DNA of 64,000 bases, taken from positions 372,001 to 436,000 of the forward strand of contig NZ_SNQG01000003.1 of the NCBI RefSeq assembly GCF_004378255.1, given 5' to 3'. Position 1 is the first letter of the stretch. Each line of letters opens with the position of its first letter. Under the pieces are notes generated by a model. That model searched no databases, had not been told where the DNA came from, and worked only from the letters and a program-made list of their open reading frames with translations. Both the position numbers and the translations under genes were made by a program. Below are positions 17,663 to 24,754 of the stretch, piece by piece. The DNA comes from Mucilaginibacter phyllosphaerae (lineage in GTDB: Bacteria > Bacteroidota > Bacteroidia > Sphingobacteriales > Sphingobacteriaceae).

Positions 17663-18127
17663 TTATTGATCTTTAAATGCCTCCTGCATCATTTGCTGTA
17701 ATTCAAGCTGGTGGCTTTGTACGTTCTGCTGGCCAATGGCTGCCCCTTTTTGAAACAGGATGGGTTGTTTCTGATTAAGTTTGATGCCCAAGGGCGATTG
17801 ATAAAAAACGGCCAGGTCCTTCAGTTCTTTTTCGGTAAATTCCTGGGCATACAGGGCGGCCATCTGGTCTTTGATCAGGTCCCAGCTCATGTACTTGTTC
17901 ATAAAAGTGTTCATGATCTCTACAAACTTTGGCTTTTTATCTGCAGGCACATTGGCGCTGGCTTGCTGTATCATGGCCGCCATGTTTTCTTTCAGCTGGT
18001 TGCCTGCGCCCGATGCGCTCAGTACGTTCTCGGCAGCTTTTAGGTGTGCAGGGGTAATATTGGTTGCAGTTTGTGCTTTTGCAGAAACGCAAAATAAAAG
18101 GGCGATTATCAGGAATTTATATTTCAT
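17663..18127 (-). CDS. DUF2059 domain exported protein
   Basis: A 154-residue protein: signal peptide MKYKFLIIALLFCVSAKAQ, then a helical DUF2059 domain ending with LKDLAVFYQSPLGIKLNQKQ, the family signature. DUF2059 proteins are small exported helical proteins of unknown role. The start at ATG 18127 is chosen because it begins a proper signal peptide; the open frame continues upstream to 18304 only because it reads through the repeat array, and that extension (repeated TTCNPVEARY-like units) is not credible protein. The gene lies 58 bases upstream (on the minus strand, before) the M16 gene and may be co-transcribed with it. Confidence 0.82.
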   Translation of the reverse strand: MKYKFLIIALLFCVSAKAQTATNITPAHLKAAENVLSASGAGNQLKENMAAMIQQASANVPADKKPKFVEIMNTFMNKYMSWDLIKDQMAALYAQEFTEKELKDLAVFYQSPLGIKLNQKQPILFQKGAAIGQQNVQSHQLELQQMMQEAFKDQ

Positions 18128-18142
18128 ACATTTTTTATTATA

Positions 18143-18466
18143 GAGATGCAATACTTTGCATCTCCTGGTTGCTATTGTATTATATAAAGACGCGAGGTAT
18201 CGCGCCTCTACAGGGTTGCATGTTGTAAAAGACGCGAAGTATCGCGCCTCTACGGGGTTGCATGTTGTAAAGACGCGAAGTATCGCGTCTCTACGGGGTT
18301 GCATGTTGTATAAAGACGCGAAGTATCGCGTCTCTACGGGGTTGCATGTTGTAAAAGACGCGAGGTATCGCGTCTCTACGAGGTTGCATGTTGTAAAAGA
18401 CGCGAAGTATCGCGTCTCTACGGGGTTGCATATTGTATAAAGACGCGAAGTATCGCGTCTCTACGG
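18143..18466. repeat. Array of seven phased palindromic repeats plus one diverged copy
   Basis: Seven copies of a hairpin of the form AGACGCGA-AGTA-TCGCGTCT, starting near 18188, 18230, 18271, 18314, 18356, 18398 and 18441, each followed by a spacer like CTACGGGGTTGCATGTTGTA. The period is 41-43 bases. A diverged eighth hairpin (GAGATGCAA, loop TACT, TTGCATCTC) is at 18143-18164. The array fills the 351 bases between the DUF2059 start and the nagB-type stop; no gene is credible in it. This is the type of REP-like palindrome common between genes in Bacteroidota, here in tandem. Confidence 0.92.
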
Positions 18467-18478
18467 ATCATTGGTTTC

Positions 18479-20398
18479 TTAAAAATGATACCTCACAAAG
18501 GCTTCCATCGCTGCATATTCGGCCATGCCTAAGCGGTCGTAATTCTGGGCGGTTTCGCGGTTGCGGTCTTCGGCGCGTACCCAAAACTCGCGGGCATCAT
18601 CACCGGGGAATACCGGCCTGTCCTTTTGCGACTGGTGTTTAAATATCGCGTTACGTTTACGTAAAACCTCGGCAGGCGAAAGCGGCACGGCCATTTCAAT
18701 CTCGCTGGTAGGGAATTCCTGCCAGGCACCACGGTACATCCAAACCCAGCAATCCTTAACCCATGCCTCGGTTTGGCGCAGCCTGCGTAAGGCTTCTATC
18801 ACGATGTTAAAGCAAACGATGTGCGTACCGTGCGGGTCGGCAAAATCGCCTGCGGTGAATACCTGGTGGGGTTTTACCTGTTGCAACAATTCCATCGTCA
18901 GCCGGATATCTTCTTCGCCAACCGAATTTTTTTGTGTTTTACCCGTTTCATAAAACGGCAGCGCCTGGAAATGGATATTGCCATCGGGCAGGCCCGCATA
19001 CCGCGCACCAGAGATAGCCTCGGTTTTGCGAATAAAGCCTTTTACATCGCGGATCTCTAAAGAGTCGATCTGGTTGGGTTGCTTAACCTGCATAAATTTG
19101 CGCATATCCTCATAAATGCCTTTCATTTTAGCTGTGTCTTCGCCCACGCTTTCTTTAAAATCGATAGCAAATTCCATAAAGCGTAAAACATCATCATCCC
19201 AAACAGCAGTATTGCCCGATGTTTGGTAGGCTACGTGCACATCATGCCCCTGATCTACCAGGCGGATGAATGTGCCGCCCATCGAGATCACATCATCATC
19301 CGGATGTGGCGAAAACACAATAGCGCGTTTTTTTGCCGGTTCGGCACGTTCGGGCCGCTGGCTGTCATCTGCGCCGGGCTTACCGCCGGGCCAGCCGGTA
19401 ATGGTATGTTGTACCTGGTTAAAAATATCAATGTTGATCTGGTAAACCGGCCCCTGCTCTACGGCCAGCTGCGCCATACCATTGCTGTTATAATCTTCTT
19501 CGGTTAGTTTTAATATCGGCTTGTTCACCGCGCCCGAAAGCCAGATAACGGCCTTTTTCTTTAATGGCTCATCCCAGATGCAATCCTTAACCATCCAGGG
19601 GGTATCAAAGCGGGTAAGCTCTGATGCGGCATCCGTATCCAGCACAAACTCCACGTTATCAGATAACTGCAGGAAGGTTGCAGGTACCTCGCCAGACATT
19701 TCTCCCTCTACCGCCTTACGAATGATAGGGGCCTTTTTGGCACTCCAGGCCATCAGGATAATTTCTCGGGCTTTAAAAATAGTACCGATACCCATGGTGA
19801 TGGCTTTGGCGGGTACGTTTTGTTTGCCCCCAAAATCGCGCGAGGCATCCCGGCGGGTCAAATCATCCAGGGTAACCAAACGGGTGCCCGAGTTGGGGGC
19901 AGAGCCGGGCTCGTTAAACCCGATGTGGCCGGTACGGCCTATACCCAGTATCTGCAGGTCGAGCCCGCCTAATTCTTCTATCTGTTTTTCGTAGGCCAGG
20001 CAAAAAGCGGCCACATCATCGGGGGCAAGCGTACCATCGGGGATGTGTACATGAGCTTTGTCTATATCCACATGGTCAAACAAATTCTCGTTCATAAAGG
20101 TAACGTAGCTTTGTACAGCATCGGGCTTCATGGGGTAGTACTCGTCCAGGTTAAAGGTGATCACGTTTTTAAATGATAGCCCTTCTTCTTTGTGCAAACG
20201 TACCAGTTCGGTATAAACTTTTATAGGGGTAACACCTGTGGCCAGGCCTAATACAGCCTGCTGGCCGGCAGCGTTTCTTTTACGGATAAGGCTGGCGATG
20301 CGCTTGGCAACAGCTACCGATGCCGCCTGCTGGTCGGAGTACACCGTTACCGGCAGTTTCTCGTACCGGGTTTCTTCTAATAAGTTTAATCTTGCCAT
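18479..20398 (-). CDS. nagB: Glucosamine-6-phosphate deaminase fused to a PIG-L deacetylase domain
   Basis: A 639-residue two-domain protein. Residues about 15-265 are a NagB deaminase, converting glucosamine 6-phosphate to fructose 6-phosphate and ammonia: FNLDEYYPM carries the catalytic Asp and GRTGHIGFNEPG the catalytic His/Glu region. Residues about 355-600 are a PIG-L/LmbE-type deacetylase: VFSPHPDDDVISMGG holds the zinc-binding HPDDD motif and DPHGTH the later His. The fusion is recurrent in Bacteroidota and would couple deacetylation of an amino sugar to its deamination. Start ATG at 20398 (MARLNLLEET). It is divergent from anmK, another amino-sugar gene, 113 bases away, which fits cell-wall sugar recycling. 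Confidence 0.92.
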   Translation of the reverse strand: MARLNLLEETRYEKLPVTVYSDQQAASVAVAKRIASLIRKRNAAGQQAVLGLATGVTPIKVYTELVRLHKEEGLSFKNVITFNLDEYYPMKPDAVQSYVTFMNENLFDHVDIDKAHVHIPDGTLAPDDVAAFCLAYEKQIEELGGLDLQILGIGRTGHIGFNEPGSAPNSGTRLVTLDDLTRRDASRDFGGKQNVPAKAITMGIGTIFKAREIILMAWSAKKAPIIRKAVEGEMSGEVPATFLQLSDNVEFVLDTDAASELTRFDTPWMVKDCIWDEPLKKKAVIWLSGAVNKPILKLTEEDYNSNGMAQLAVEQGPVYQINIDIFNQVQHTITGWPGGKPGADDSQRPERAEPAKKRAIVFSPHPDDDVISMGGTFIRLVDQGHDVHVAYQTSGNTAVWDDDVLRFMEFAIDFKESVGEDTAKMKGIYEDMRKFMQVKQPNQIDSLEIRDVKGFIRKTEAISGARYAGLPDGNIHFQALPFYETGKTQKNSVGEEDIRLTMELLQQVKPHQVFTAGDFADPHGTHIVCFNIVIEALRRLRQTEAWVKDCWVWMYRGAWQEFPTSEIEMAVPLSPAEVLRKRNAIFKHQSQKDRPVFPGDDAREFWVRAEDRNRETAQNYDRLGMAEYAAMEAFVRYHF

Positions 20399-20433
20399 TG
20401 GGTTTGGTTATAATGGTTGCACGTTGGTAAAAA

Positions 20434-20441
20434 CAAATATA
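20434..20441 (-). promoter_or_regulatory. Candidate -7 box of the nagB-type gene
   Basis: The minus strand reads TATATTTG, matching TAnnTTTG, 35 bases upstream of the start codon at 20398. No clear upstream TTTG box is present. Confidence 0.45.
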
Positions 20442-20511
20442 TCAGATATTAAGATACAGGCGCTTTTAATTTATCTTTTGTGGGGGCATGCAAAAACAGG
20501 TAAATTAGCGC

Positions 20512-21702
20512 ATGCCTGCACTTAACCATAATCTGCAAAAATTAACCGGCATTGCCCAAAAAGAAGCGCGTTTAGGCATCGGCCTGATGTCTGGCACTTC
20601 GCTGGACGGGCTGGATATCGCCTTGTGCAAATTTAAAGGCAGCGGCACCCAAACAGCTTTTGAGCTGCTCAACTTTATCACCATCCCTTATCAGGAAAAA
20701 TTTAAGTACGAGGTGCAGCAGGTTTTTGCCAAAAAAGAGGTGAGCCTGGAAAAAGTAACCTTGCTGAACGCCTATCTCGGTACCTTTCATGGCGAACTGG
20801 TTTTGCAGGCTTTAAACGAGTGGGGCATTAACCCCGGCCAGGTAGATTTTATTGCCAGCCACGGCCAAACCATCTATCATGCACCCGGTCATCAGCATAA
20901 ACAACCCGGTTACGGCAATGCTACCCTGCAAATTGGCGATGGCGACCACCTGGCGGTAACAACCGGCATCCTCACCATAAGCGATTTTCGCCAGAAACAC
21001 ATCGCAGCGGGTGGCGAGGGCGCACCATTAGCTTTATATGGCGATGTATTACTGGGCAGCAAGCCCGGCGAGCACAGGATATTGCTGAACATTGGCGGCA
21101 TTGCCAACCTTACCTACCTGCCTGCCGATGCAGTTACCGAAGTTTTATGTACCGATATTGGCCCCGGCAATACGCTGATAGATGCTGCCTGCCGCCGGTA
21201 CTTTAACCAGCCTTATGATGCAGACTCGCAGATAGCCAACACCGGGGAGGTAAACCAGGTGCTGCTGGATGCCCTGCTGGATCATCCCTTTTTTAGGGAA
21301 GCCTTACCTAAAACCACCGGCCCGGAATTGTTTAATTTAGAATATGTGGCCGATGCCCAGCAGGCGGTAAGATTATTCAATATCAACAAAACCGATTTGG
21401 TGGCCACTTTAAGCGCCTTTACAGGCCGCACCATTAGCAACTTTATACGGACACATTTTAACCTGCCCGGCCTTAAAATATTTGTAAGCGGCGGCGGTGC
21501 CAGAAACCCATATATCATTAATTATTTGAAAAGTACCCTGCCAAATGCTGCCATAGCAGATACAAGCACGTTAGGAATTAACCCCGATGCCAAAGAGGCC
21601 ATACTATTTGCATTATTGGGTAATGAGGCTTTATGCGGCGAACCTATGGCCATTGGGAAAAACCCGGCGGTGCTGATGGGGAAATTTAGTTTTGCAGGGT
21701 GA
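20512..21702 (+). CDS. anmK: Anhydro-N-acetylmuramic acid kinase
   Basis: A 396-residue cytoplasmic kinase that opens 1,6-anhydro-N-acetylmuramic acid and phosphorylates it to MurNAc 6-phosphate during murein recycling. Signature elements are GLMSGTSLDGLDIALC near residue 24, the ASHGQTIYHAPG stretch, LQIGDGDHLA, GGEGAPLALYGD, NIGGIANLTYLP, CTDIGPGNTLIDA and VSGGGARNPYI. Length is a little above the usual 370. The divergent neighbour encodes a NagB/PIG-L fusion, so the two together can route recycled amino sugars to fructose 6-phosphate; the MurQ etherase step that would connect them is not in the window. Confidence 0.95.
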   Translation: MPALNHNLQKLTGIAQKEARLGIGLMSGTSLDGLDIALCKFKGSGTQTAFELLNFITIPYQEKFKYEVQQVFAKKEVSLEKVTLLNAYLGTFHGELVLQALNEWGINPGQVDFIASHGQTIYHAPGHQHKQPGYGNATLQIGDGDHLAVTTGILTISDFRQKHIAAGGEGAPLALYGDVLLGSKPGEHRILLNIGGIANLTYLPADAVTEVLCTDIGPGNTLIDAACRRYFNQPYDADSQIANTGEVNQVLLDALLDHPFFREALPKTTGPELFNLEYVADAQQAVRLFNINKTDLVATLSAFTGRTISNFIRTHFNLPGLKIFVSGGGARNPYIINYLKSTLPNAAIADTSTLGINPDAKEAILFALLGNEALCGEPMAIGKNPAVLMGKFSFAG

Positions 21703-21723
21703 GTTATGGCACTGGGTGAGGAA

Positions 21724-21789
21724 GCCTCTCCCCAGCCCTCTCCAAAGGAGAGGGAGCGATAACCCCTCTTTCCGCTTGCGGAGAGAGGG
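21724..21789. repeat. Two adjacent palindromes of a dispersed repeat
   Basis: CCCTCTCCAAAGGAGAGGG (21736-21754) is a perfect 8-bp stem with an AAA loop, preceded by GCCTCTCCCCAG. The 31 bases at 21724-21754 recur as a near-identical reverse complement at 52043-52073. A second hairpin with one mismatch follows at 21764-21789. The elements fill most of the anmK to 21879 gap and may end the anmK transcript. Confidence 0.8.
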
Positions 21790-21878
21790 TGGTCGAGCGT
21801 AGCAATGACCGGGTGAGTTAATCACCGCATGAGTAAATAATTGCATTTATCCTTATATTCGACACAAATTTTAACCGT

Positions 21879-22325
21879 ATGAACGCTTACAGCTTTTTCA
21901 AGTACTTCCACTCGGGTTTCAGGTACATCGTTATCATCCTTTTGTTGCTGGCTATTTTTAATGCACTGGTCGGCTGGCTGGGTAAAAAGCCATATACCCA
22001 GGGCAACCGCAAACTAAACCTGTTTGCCATGATATCTGCACATACCCAATTTTTACTGGGGATAATACTTTACTTTTTAAGCCCTTTTGTACGTTTTGGC
22101 GGGGGCGTAATGAAAGATGCCGAAGCCCGTTACTGGACGGTTGAACATATTGCCATGATGCTGTTTGCTATCGTTTTAATTACCATTGGCCACAGCAAGT
22201 CTAAAAAGATCATCCTGCCAGAGGGTAAGCACCGCATAATCGCAATCTTCTATTCCTTAGCTATTTTGCTGATCGTAGTAGCCATTATACAGAGCAAGAG
22301 AAGTTTTTTTGGTATATCCCACTAA
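21879..22325 (+). CDS. Small four-helix membrane protein (annotated cytochrome b-like in relatives)
   Basis: A 148-residue integral membrane protein with four hydrophobic segments (about residues 14-33, 48-66, 85-105 and 120-140). Relatives in Bacteroidota are often labelled cytochrome B, and His residues lie in or near helices (HSGFRY, SAHTQFL, VEHIAMM, IGHSKSK), which would suit heme ligation, but I cannot confirm heme binding from sequence. It is not followed by oxidase subunits; the next element downstream is the trp leader with its own promoter. A respiratory or redox role is possible but unproven. Confidence 0.6.
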   Translation: MNAYSFFKYFHSGFRYIVIILLLLAIFNALVGWLGKKPYTQGNRKLNLFAMISAHTQFLLGIILYFLSPFVRFGGGVMKDAEARYWTVEHIAMMLFAIVLITIGHSKSKKIILPEGKHRIIAIFYSLAILLIVVAIIQSKRSFFGISH

Positions 22326-22341
22326 AAAAGTCGACAAAAAA

Positions 22342-22371
22342 TTTGTTAATTCAATTTTTTGTATAAATTTG
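22342..22371 (+). promoter_or_regulatory. Promoter of the trp operon
   Basis: TTTG at 22342-22345 and TAAATTTG at 22364-22371, separated by 18 bases, fit the Bacteroidota -33/-7 promoter well. The leader-peptide ATG follows 10 bases after the -7 box, so the message would have only a few untranslated bases before it. Confidence 0.75.
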
Positions 22372-22381
22372 TTGCCACGAT

Positions 22382-22450
22382 ATGAAAAAAACTACCCTTA
22401 ATACCAATTGGTGGCACTATGTGAAAATATGGCAGCCGGATAGTTTTTGA
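22382..22450 (+). CDS. trpL: trp operon leader peptide
   Basis: A 22-codon open frame, too short for ordinary gene calling, starting MKKTTLNTNWWHYVKIW. It contains three Trp codons (22409-22411, 22412-22414, 22430-22432), two of them adjacent, and ends with TGA at 22448-22450. It starts 10 bases after a consensus promoter and lies upstream of an intrinsic terminator and trpE. Such an arrangement is the hallmark of ribosome-mediated attenuation: scarcity of charged tRNA-Trp stalls the ribosome on the Trp codons and lets an antiterminator form. Trp frequency of 3 in 22 is far above chance. The peptide itself probably has no function. Confidence 0.85.
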   Translation: MKKTTLNTNWWHYVKIWQPDSF

Positions 22451-22483
22451 TATACAGTACTAATCAAATGTAAACCTAATTTG

Positions 22484-22518
22484 AAACCCGGCGAACGCTC
22501 AATTCGCCGGGTTTTTTT
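22484..22518 (+). terminator. Attenuator terminator of the trp operon
   Basis: AAACCCGGCGAA (22484-22495) pairs with TTCGCCGGGTTT (22503-22514) over 12 base pairs with a seven-base loop, and the stem ends in a run of seven T (22512-22518). The left arm can instead pair with GCCGG (22435-22439) and GTTT (22443-22446) at the end of the leader frame, giving an antiterminator with a three-base bulge. Confidence 0.85.
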
Positions 22519-22544
22519 GTTTAATACGCACTGAGATAACACGA

Positions 22545-23954
22545 ATGAAAAAATATAAAATTACCACCACACATAAAAAACTGCTTGCCGATACCACCAC
22601 GCCGGTTAGTATTTACCTGCGCTTAAGAGATGTGTTCCCCAATTCGCTGCTGCTGGAAAGCTCGGATTACCACAGCCGCGAAAACAGCTTAAGTTTTGTA
22701 TGCTGTGCGCCATTCAGCGGGCTGGTTTTAGACAATGGTACCCTTAAAAAGAAATTCCCTGATGGCAGTGAAGAGATAAGCCAGCCCGGCGAGTTTGACA
22801 TAACCGACGAAATAAACAATTTTACCGTCCGTTTTGAGGTGGAAGCCAATACATCCAAAATTGTATCAAACGGGTTATTCGGCTATTTTACGCATGAGGC
22901 GGTAGAGCATTTCGAAACCATCCGCCTAAAAGAAAGCCAAGATACCGCCCGTAAGATCCCGGTGATGCAATACCATATTTATAGTTATATCATAGCTATA
23001 GATCACTTTAAGAACGAACTGTACATCTTCCACAACCAGGTAGAGGGCCAGCCACAAACCAACGGGTTAGAAAAAATTGGCGACCTGATCAAAAACAAAA
23101 ACTTCCCCGAGTATAGCTTTAAAAGTAACGAAGCCGAGCAATCCAACTTAACCAACGAAGAGTTTATTGCCATTGTAGAGAAGATGAAGCAGCATATTTA
23201 CCGGGGCGATGTGTTCCAGATCGTGCCTTCCAGGGCATTCTCGCGTAAGTTTTTGGGCGATGAATTTAATGTGTACCGGGCGTTGCGTTCCATCAATCCA
23301 TCTCCCTACCTGTTTTACTTTGATTACGGCGATTTCCGCATTTTCGGCTCATCGCCCGAAGCACAGATCACCATTAAAAATAATGTTGCCAGCATCTTCC
23401 CGATAGCCGGCACATTTAAGCGCAGCGGCGATGACGAGAAAGATGCCGAGATTGCGCGCCAGCTGGAGAACGACCCCAAAGAATCTGCCGAGCACGTGAT
23501 GCTGGTAGACCTGGCCCGAAACGACCTGAGCCGCCATTGCGAGCAGGTAAGCGTAAAGGCATTTAAGCAGGTACAGTTTTATTCGCACCTTATCCATTTG
23601 GTATCGCATGTAAGCGGCAAGCTAAAGCCGGGCACAACATCGTTTAAGATAGTGGCCGACACCTTCCCGGCAGGCACCCTGAGCGGCGCACCCAAATACC
23701 GCGCGATGGAGATCATTGATGAGAACGAGAAAAGTAAACGCAGCTTTTATAGCGGCGCTATCGGTTTTTATGGTTTTAACGGCGATTTTAACCATGCCAT
23801 CATGATCCGCTCATTCCTCAGCAAAAATAACACGCTGCACTACCAGGCAGGCGCAGGTATTGTAGCCGGCTCGGTTGCCGAGAGCGAATTGAAAGAGGTG
23901 GATAACAAAATAGCGGCTTTAAGAAAAGCGATAGAATTGGCGGAAGAGTTGTAG
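22545..23954 (+). CDS. trpE: Anthranilate synthase component I
   Basis: A 469-residue chorismate-using enzyme that makes anthranilate with ammonia from the TrpG subunit, the first committed step of tryptophan synthesis. The N-terminal LLESS (residues 36-40) is the tryptophan feedback-binding motif that separates TrpE from PabB. Catalytic-domain signatures are YRGDVFQIVPSRAFSR, SPSPYLFYFD-type NPSPYLFYFDYG, FGSSPEAQI, FPIAGTFKR, LVDLARNDLSR, FPAGTLSGAPK and QAGAGIVAGS. It starts 26 bases after the attenuator T-run and is followed by trpG after 78 bases that hold a small repeat. Expression should respond to Trp supply through the leader. Confidence 0.96.
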   Translation: MKKYKITTTHKKLLADTTTPVSIYLRLRDVFPNSLLLESSDYHSRENSLSFVCCAPFSGLVLDNGTLKKKFPDGSEEISQPGEFDITDEINNFTVRFEVEANTSKIVSNGLFGYFTHEAVEHFETIRLKESQDTARKIPVMQYHIYSYIIAIDHFKNELYIFHNQVEGQPQTNGLEKIGDLIKNKNFPEYSFKSNEAEQSNLTNEEFIAIVEKMKQHIYRGDVFQIVPSRAFSRKFLGDEFNVYRALRSINPSPYLFYFDYGDFRIFGSSPEAQITIKNNVASIFPIAGTFKRSGDDEKDAEIARQLENDPKESAEHVMLVDLARNDLSRHCEQVSVKAFKQVQFYSHLIHLVSHVSGKLKPGTTSFKIVADTFPAGTLSGAPKYRAMEIIDENEKSKRSFYSGAIGFYGFNGDFNHAIMIRSFLSKNNTLHYQAGAGIVAGSVAESELKEVDNKIAALRKAIELAEEL

Positions 23955-24023
23955 GTAGAGATTAGTGAACGGAGAATAGAGATAAGTTGAAATTATTTAA
24001 TTCCCTCTTGAGAGGGGTTAGGG
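23955..24023. repeat. Short palindromic repeat between trpE and trpG
   Basis: The gap holds a purine-rich stretch with repeated AGAGAT/GGAGAAT words and the palindrome CCCTCT-TG-AGAGGG at 24003-24016, directly before the possible trpG starts at 24024 and 24033. It is of the same general class as the CCCTCTCC palindromes elsewhere in the window. Confidence 0.55.
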
Positions 24024-24032
24024 ATGTATAAA

Positions 24033-24599
24033 ATGAAAATATTAATCATAGATAATTACGATTCTTTCACCTATAACCTGGTGCATCTGGTAAACGAGTT
24101 GGGTTTGCAGTGCGAGGTTTGGAGGAATGACCAGTTTAAGTTAGAGGATGTGGATAAATTCAGTCACATCATCCTGTCGCCCGGGCCTGGGATCCCGTCG
24201 GAAGCGGGCTTATTGTTACAGGTAATAGAAAAATATGCACCAACTAAAAGCATGTTTGGCGTGTGTTTGGGCCAGCAGGCTATTGCCGAAGTGTTTGGCG
24301 GTAAATTATATAACCTGCCGCAACCCATGCACGGCATTGCAACACCTATAAAAGTGACAGACATAAACGAACCGCTTTTTGCCGATCTGCCCTACACCTT
24401 TAAAGTGGGCCGTTACCATTCCTGGGTGGTAGAAAAAGACTTGCCCACAGTATTGGAAATTACCGCTATTGATGAACAGGATGGCTCGGTTATGGCCTTA
24501 AGGCACAGGGAATACAATGTACGCGGTGTACAGTTCCACCCCGAATCGGTACTGACGGAGCATGGCAAAGAGATAATGCAGAATTGGTTAAACGCATAA
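24033..24599 (+). CDS. trpG: Anthranilate synthase component II (glutamine amidotransferase)
   Basis: A class I glutamine amidotransferase of about 188 residues that supplies ammonia to TrpE. KILIIDNYDSFTYNLVH opens the protein, ILSPGPGIPSEAG is the oxyanion region, GVCLGQQAIAEVFGG contains the nucleophilic Cys, and VQFHPESVLTEHG the catalytic His and Glu. ATG at 24033 is preferred since the fold begins there; an in-frame ATG at 24024 would add three residues and overlaps the end of a repeat. In other bacteria the same subunit can serve aminodeoxychorismate synthase; the trpE context makes the anthranilate role the main one. Confidence 0.94.
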   Translation: MKILIIDNYDSFTYNLVHLVNELGLQCEVWRNDQFKLEDVDKFSHIILSPGPGIPSEAGLLLQVIEKYAPTKSMFGVCLGQQAIAEVFGGKLYNLPQPMHGIATPIKVTDINEPLFADLPYTFKVGRYHSWVVEKDLPTVLEITAIDEQDGSVMALRHREYNVRGVQFHPESVLTEHGKEIMQNWLNA

Positions 24600-24610
24600 C
24601 AAGAAACCCG

Positions 24611-24731
24611 CTGTCATTTCGAACGAGCAGCGGGATGGCGAGTGCGGGGGGCGAGGAGAAATCTTATCCGCCAAACATAAATGCAGGTCGCTTGTATAAG
24701 ATTTCTCCTCGTACCTCGTTCGAAATGACAG
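24611..24731. repeat. 121-bp MITE-like palindromic element between trpG and trpC
   Basis: The ends are a perfect 17-bp inverted pair, CTGTCATTTCGAACGAG (24611-24627) and its reverse complement (24715-24731). Inside is a second perfect 15-bp inverted pair, GAGGAGAAATCTTAT (24653-24667) and its reverse complement (24696-24710). Transcribed as part of the trp message it would fold into a long interrupted hairpin. No protein-coding content; an open frame reads through it only by chance. Confidence 0.9.
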
Positions 24732-24754
24732 GTATTACTGTAGATTTGAAAACA

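Noticed and set aside
18156..18440. 94-codon plus-strand open frame and the N-terminal extension of the DUF2059 gene on the other strand
   Set aside because: Both arise because the repeat unit is often a multiple of three and lacks stops in some frames; the peptide is a repeat of the palindrome translation.
18185..18466. CRISPR array
   Set aside because: The units are contiguous, about 42 bases long, and the parts between palindromes are themselves repeated, so there are no unique spacers; no cas gene is nearby.
24584..24754. N-terminal extension of TrpC by about 57 residues
   Set aside because: It translates the palindromic element between trpG and trpC; the conserved fold starts at ATG 24755.
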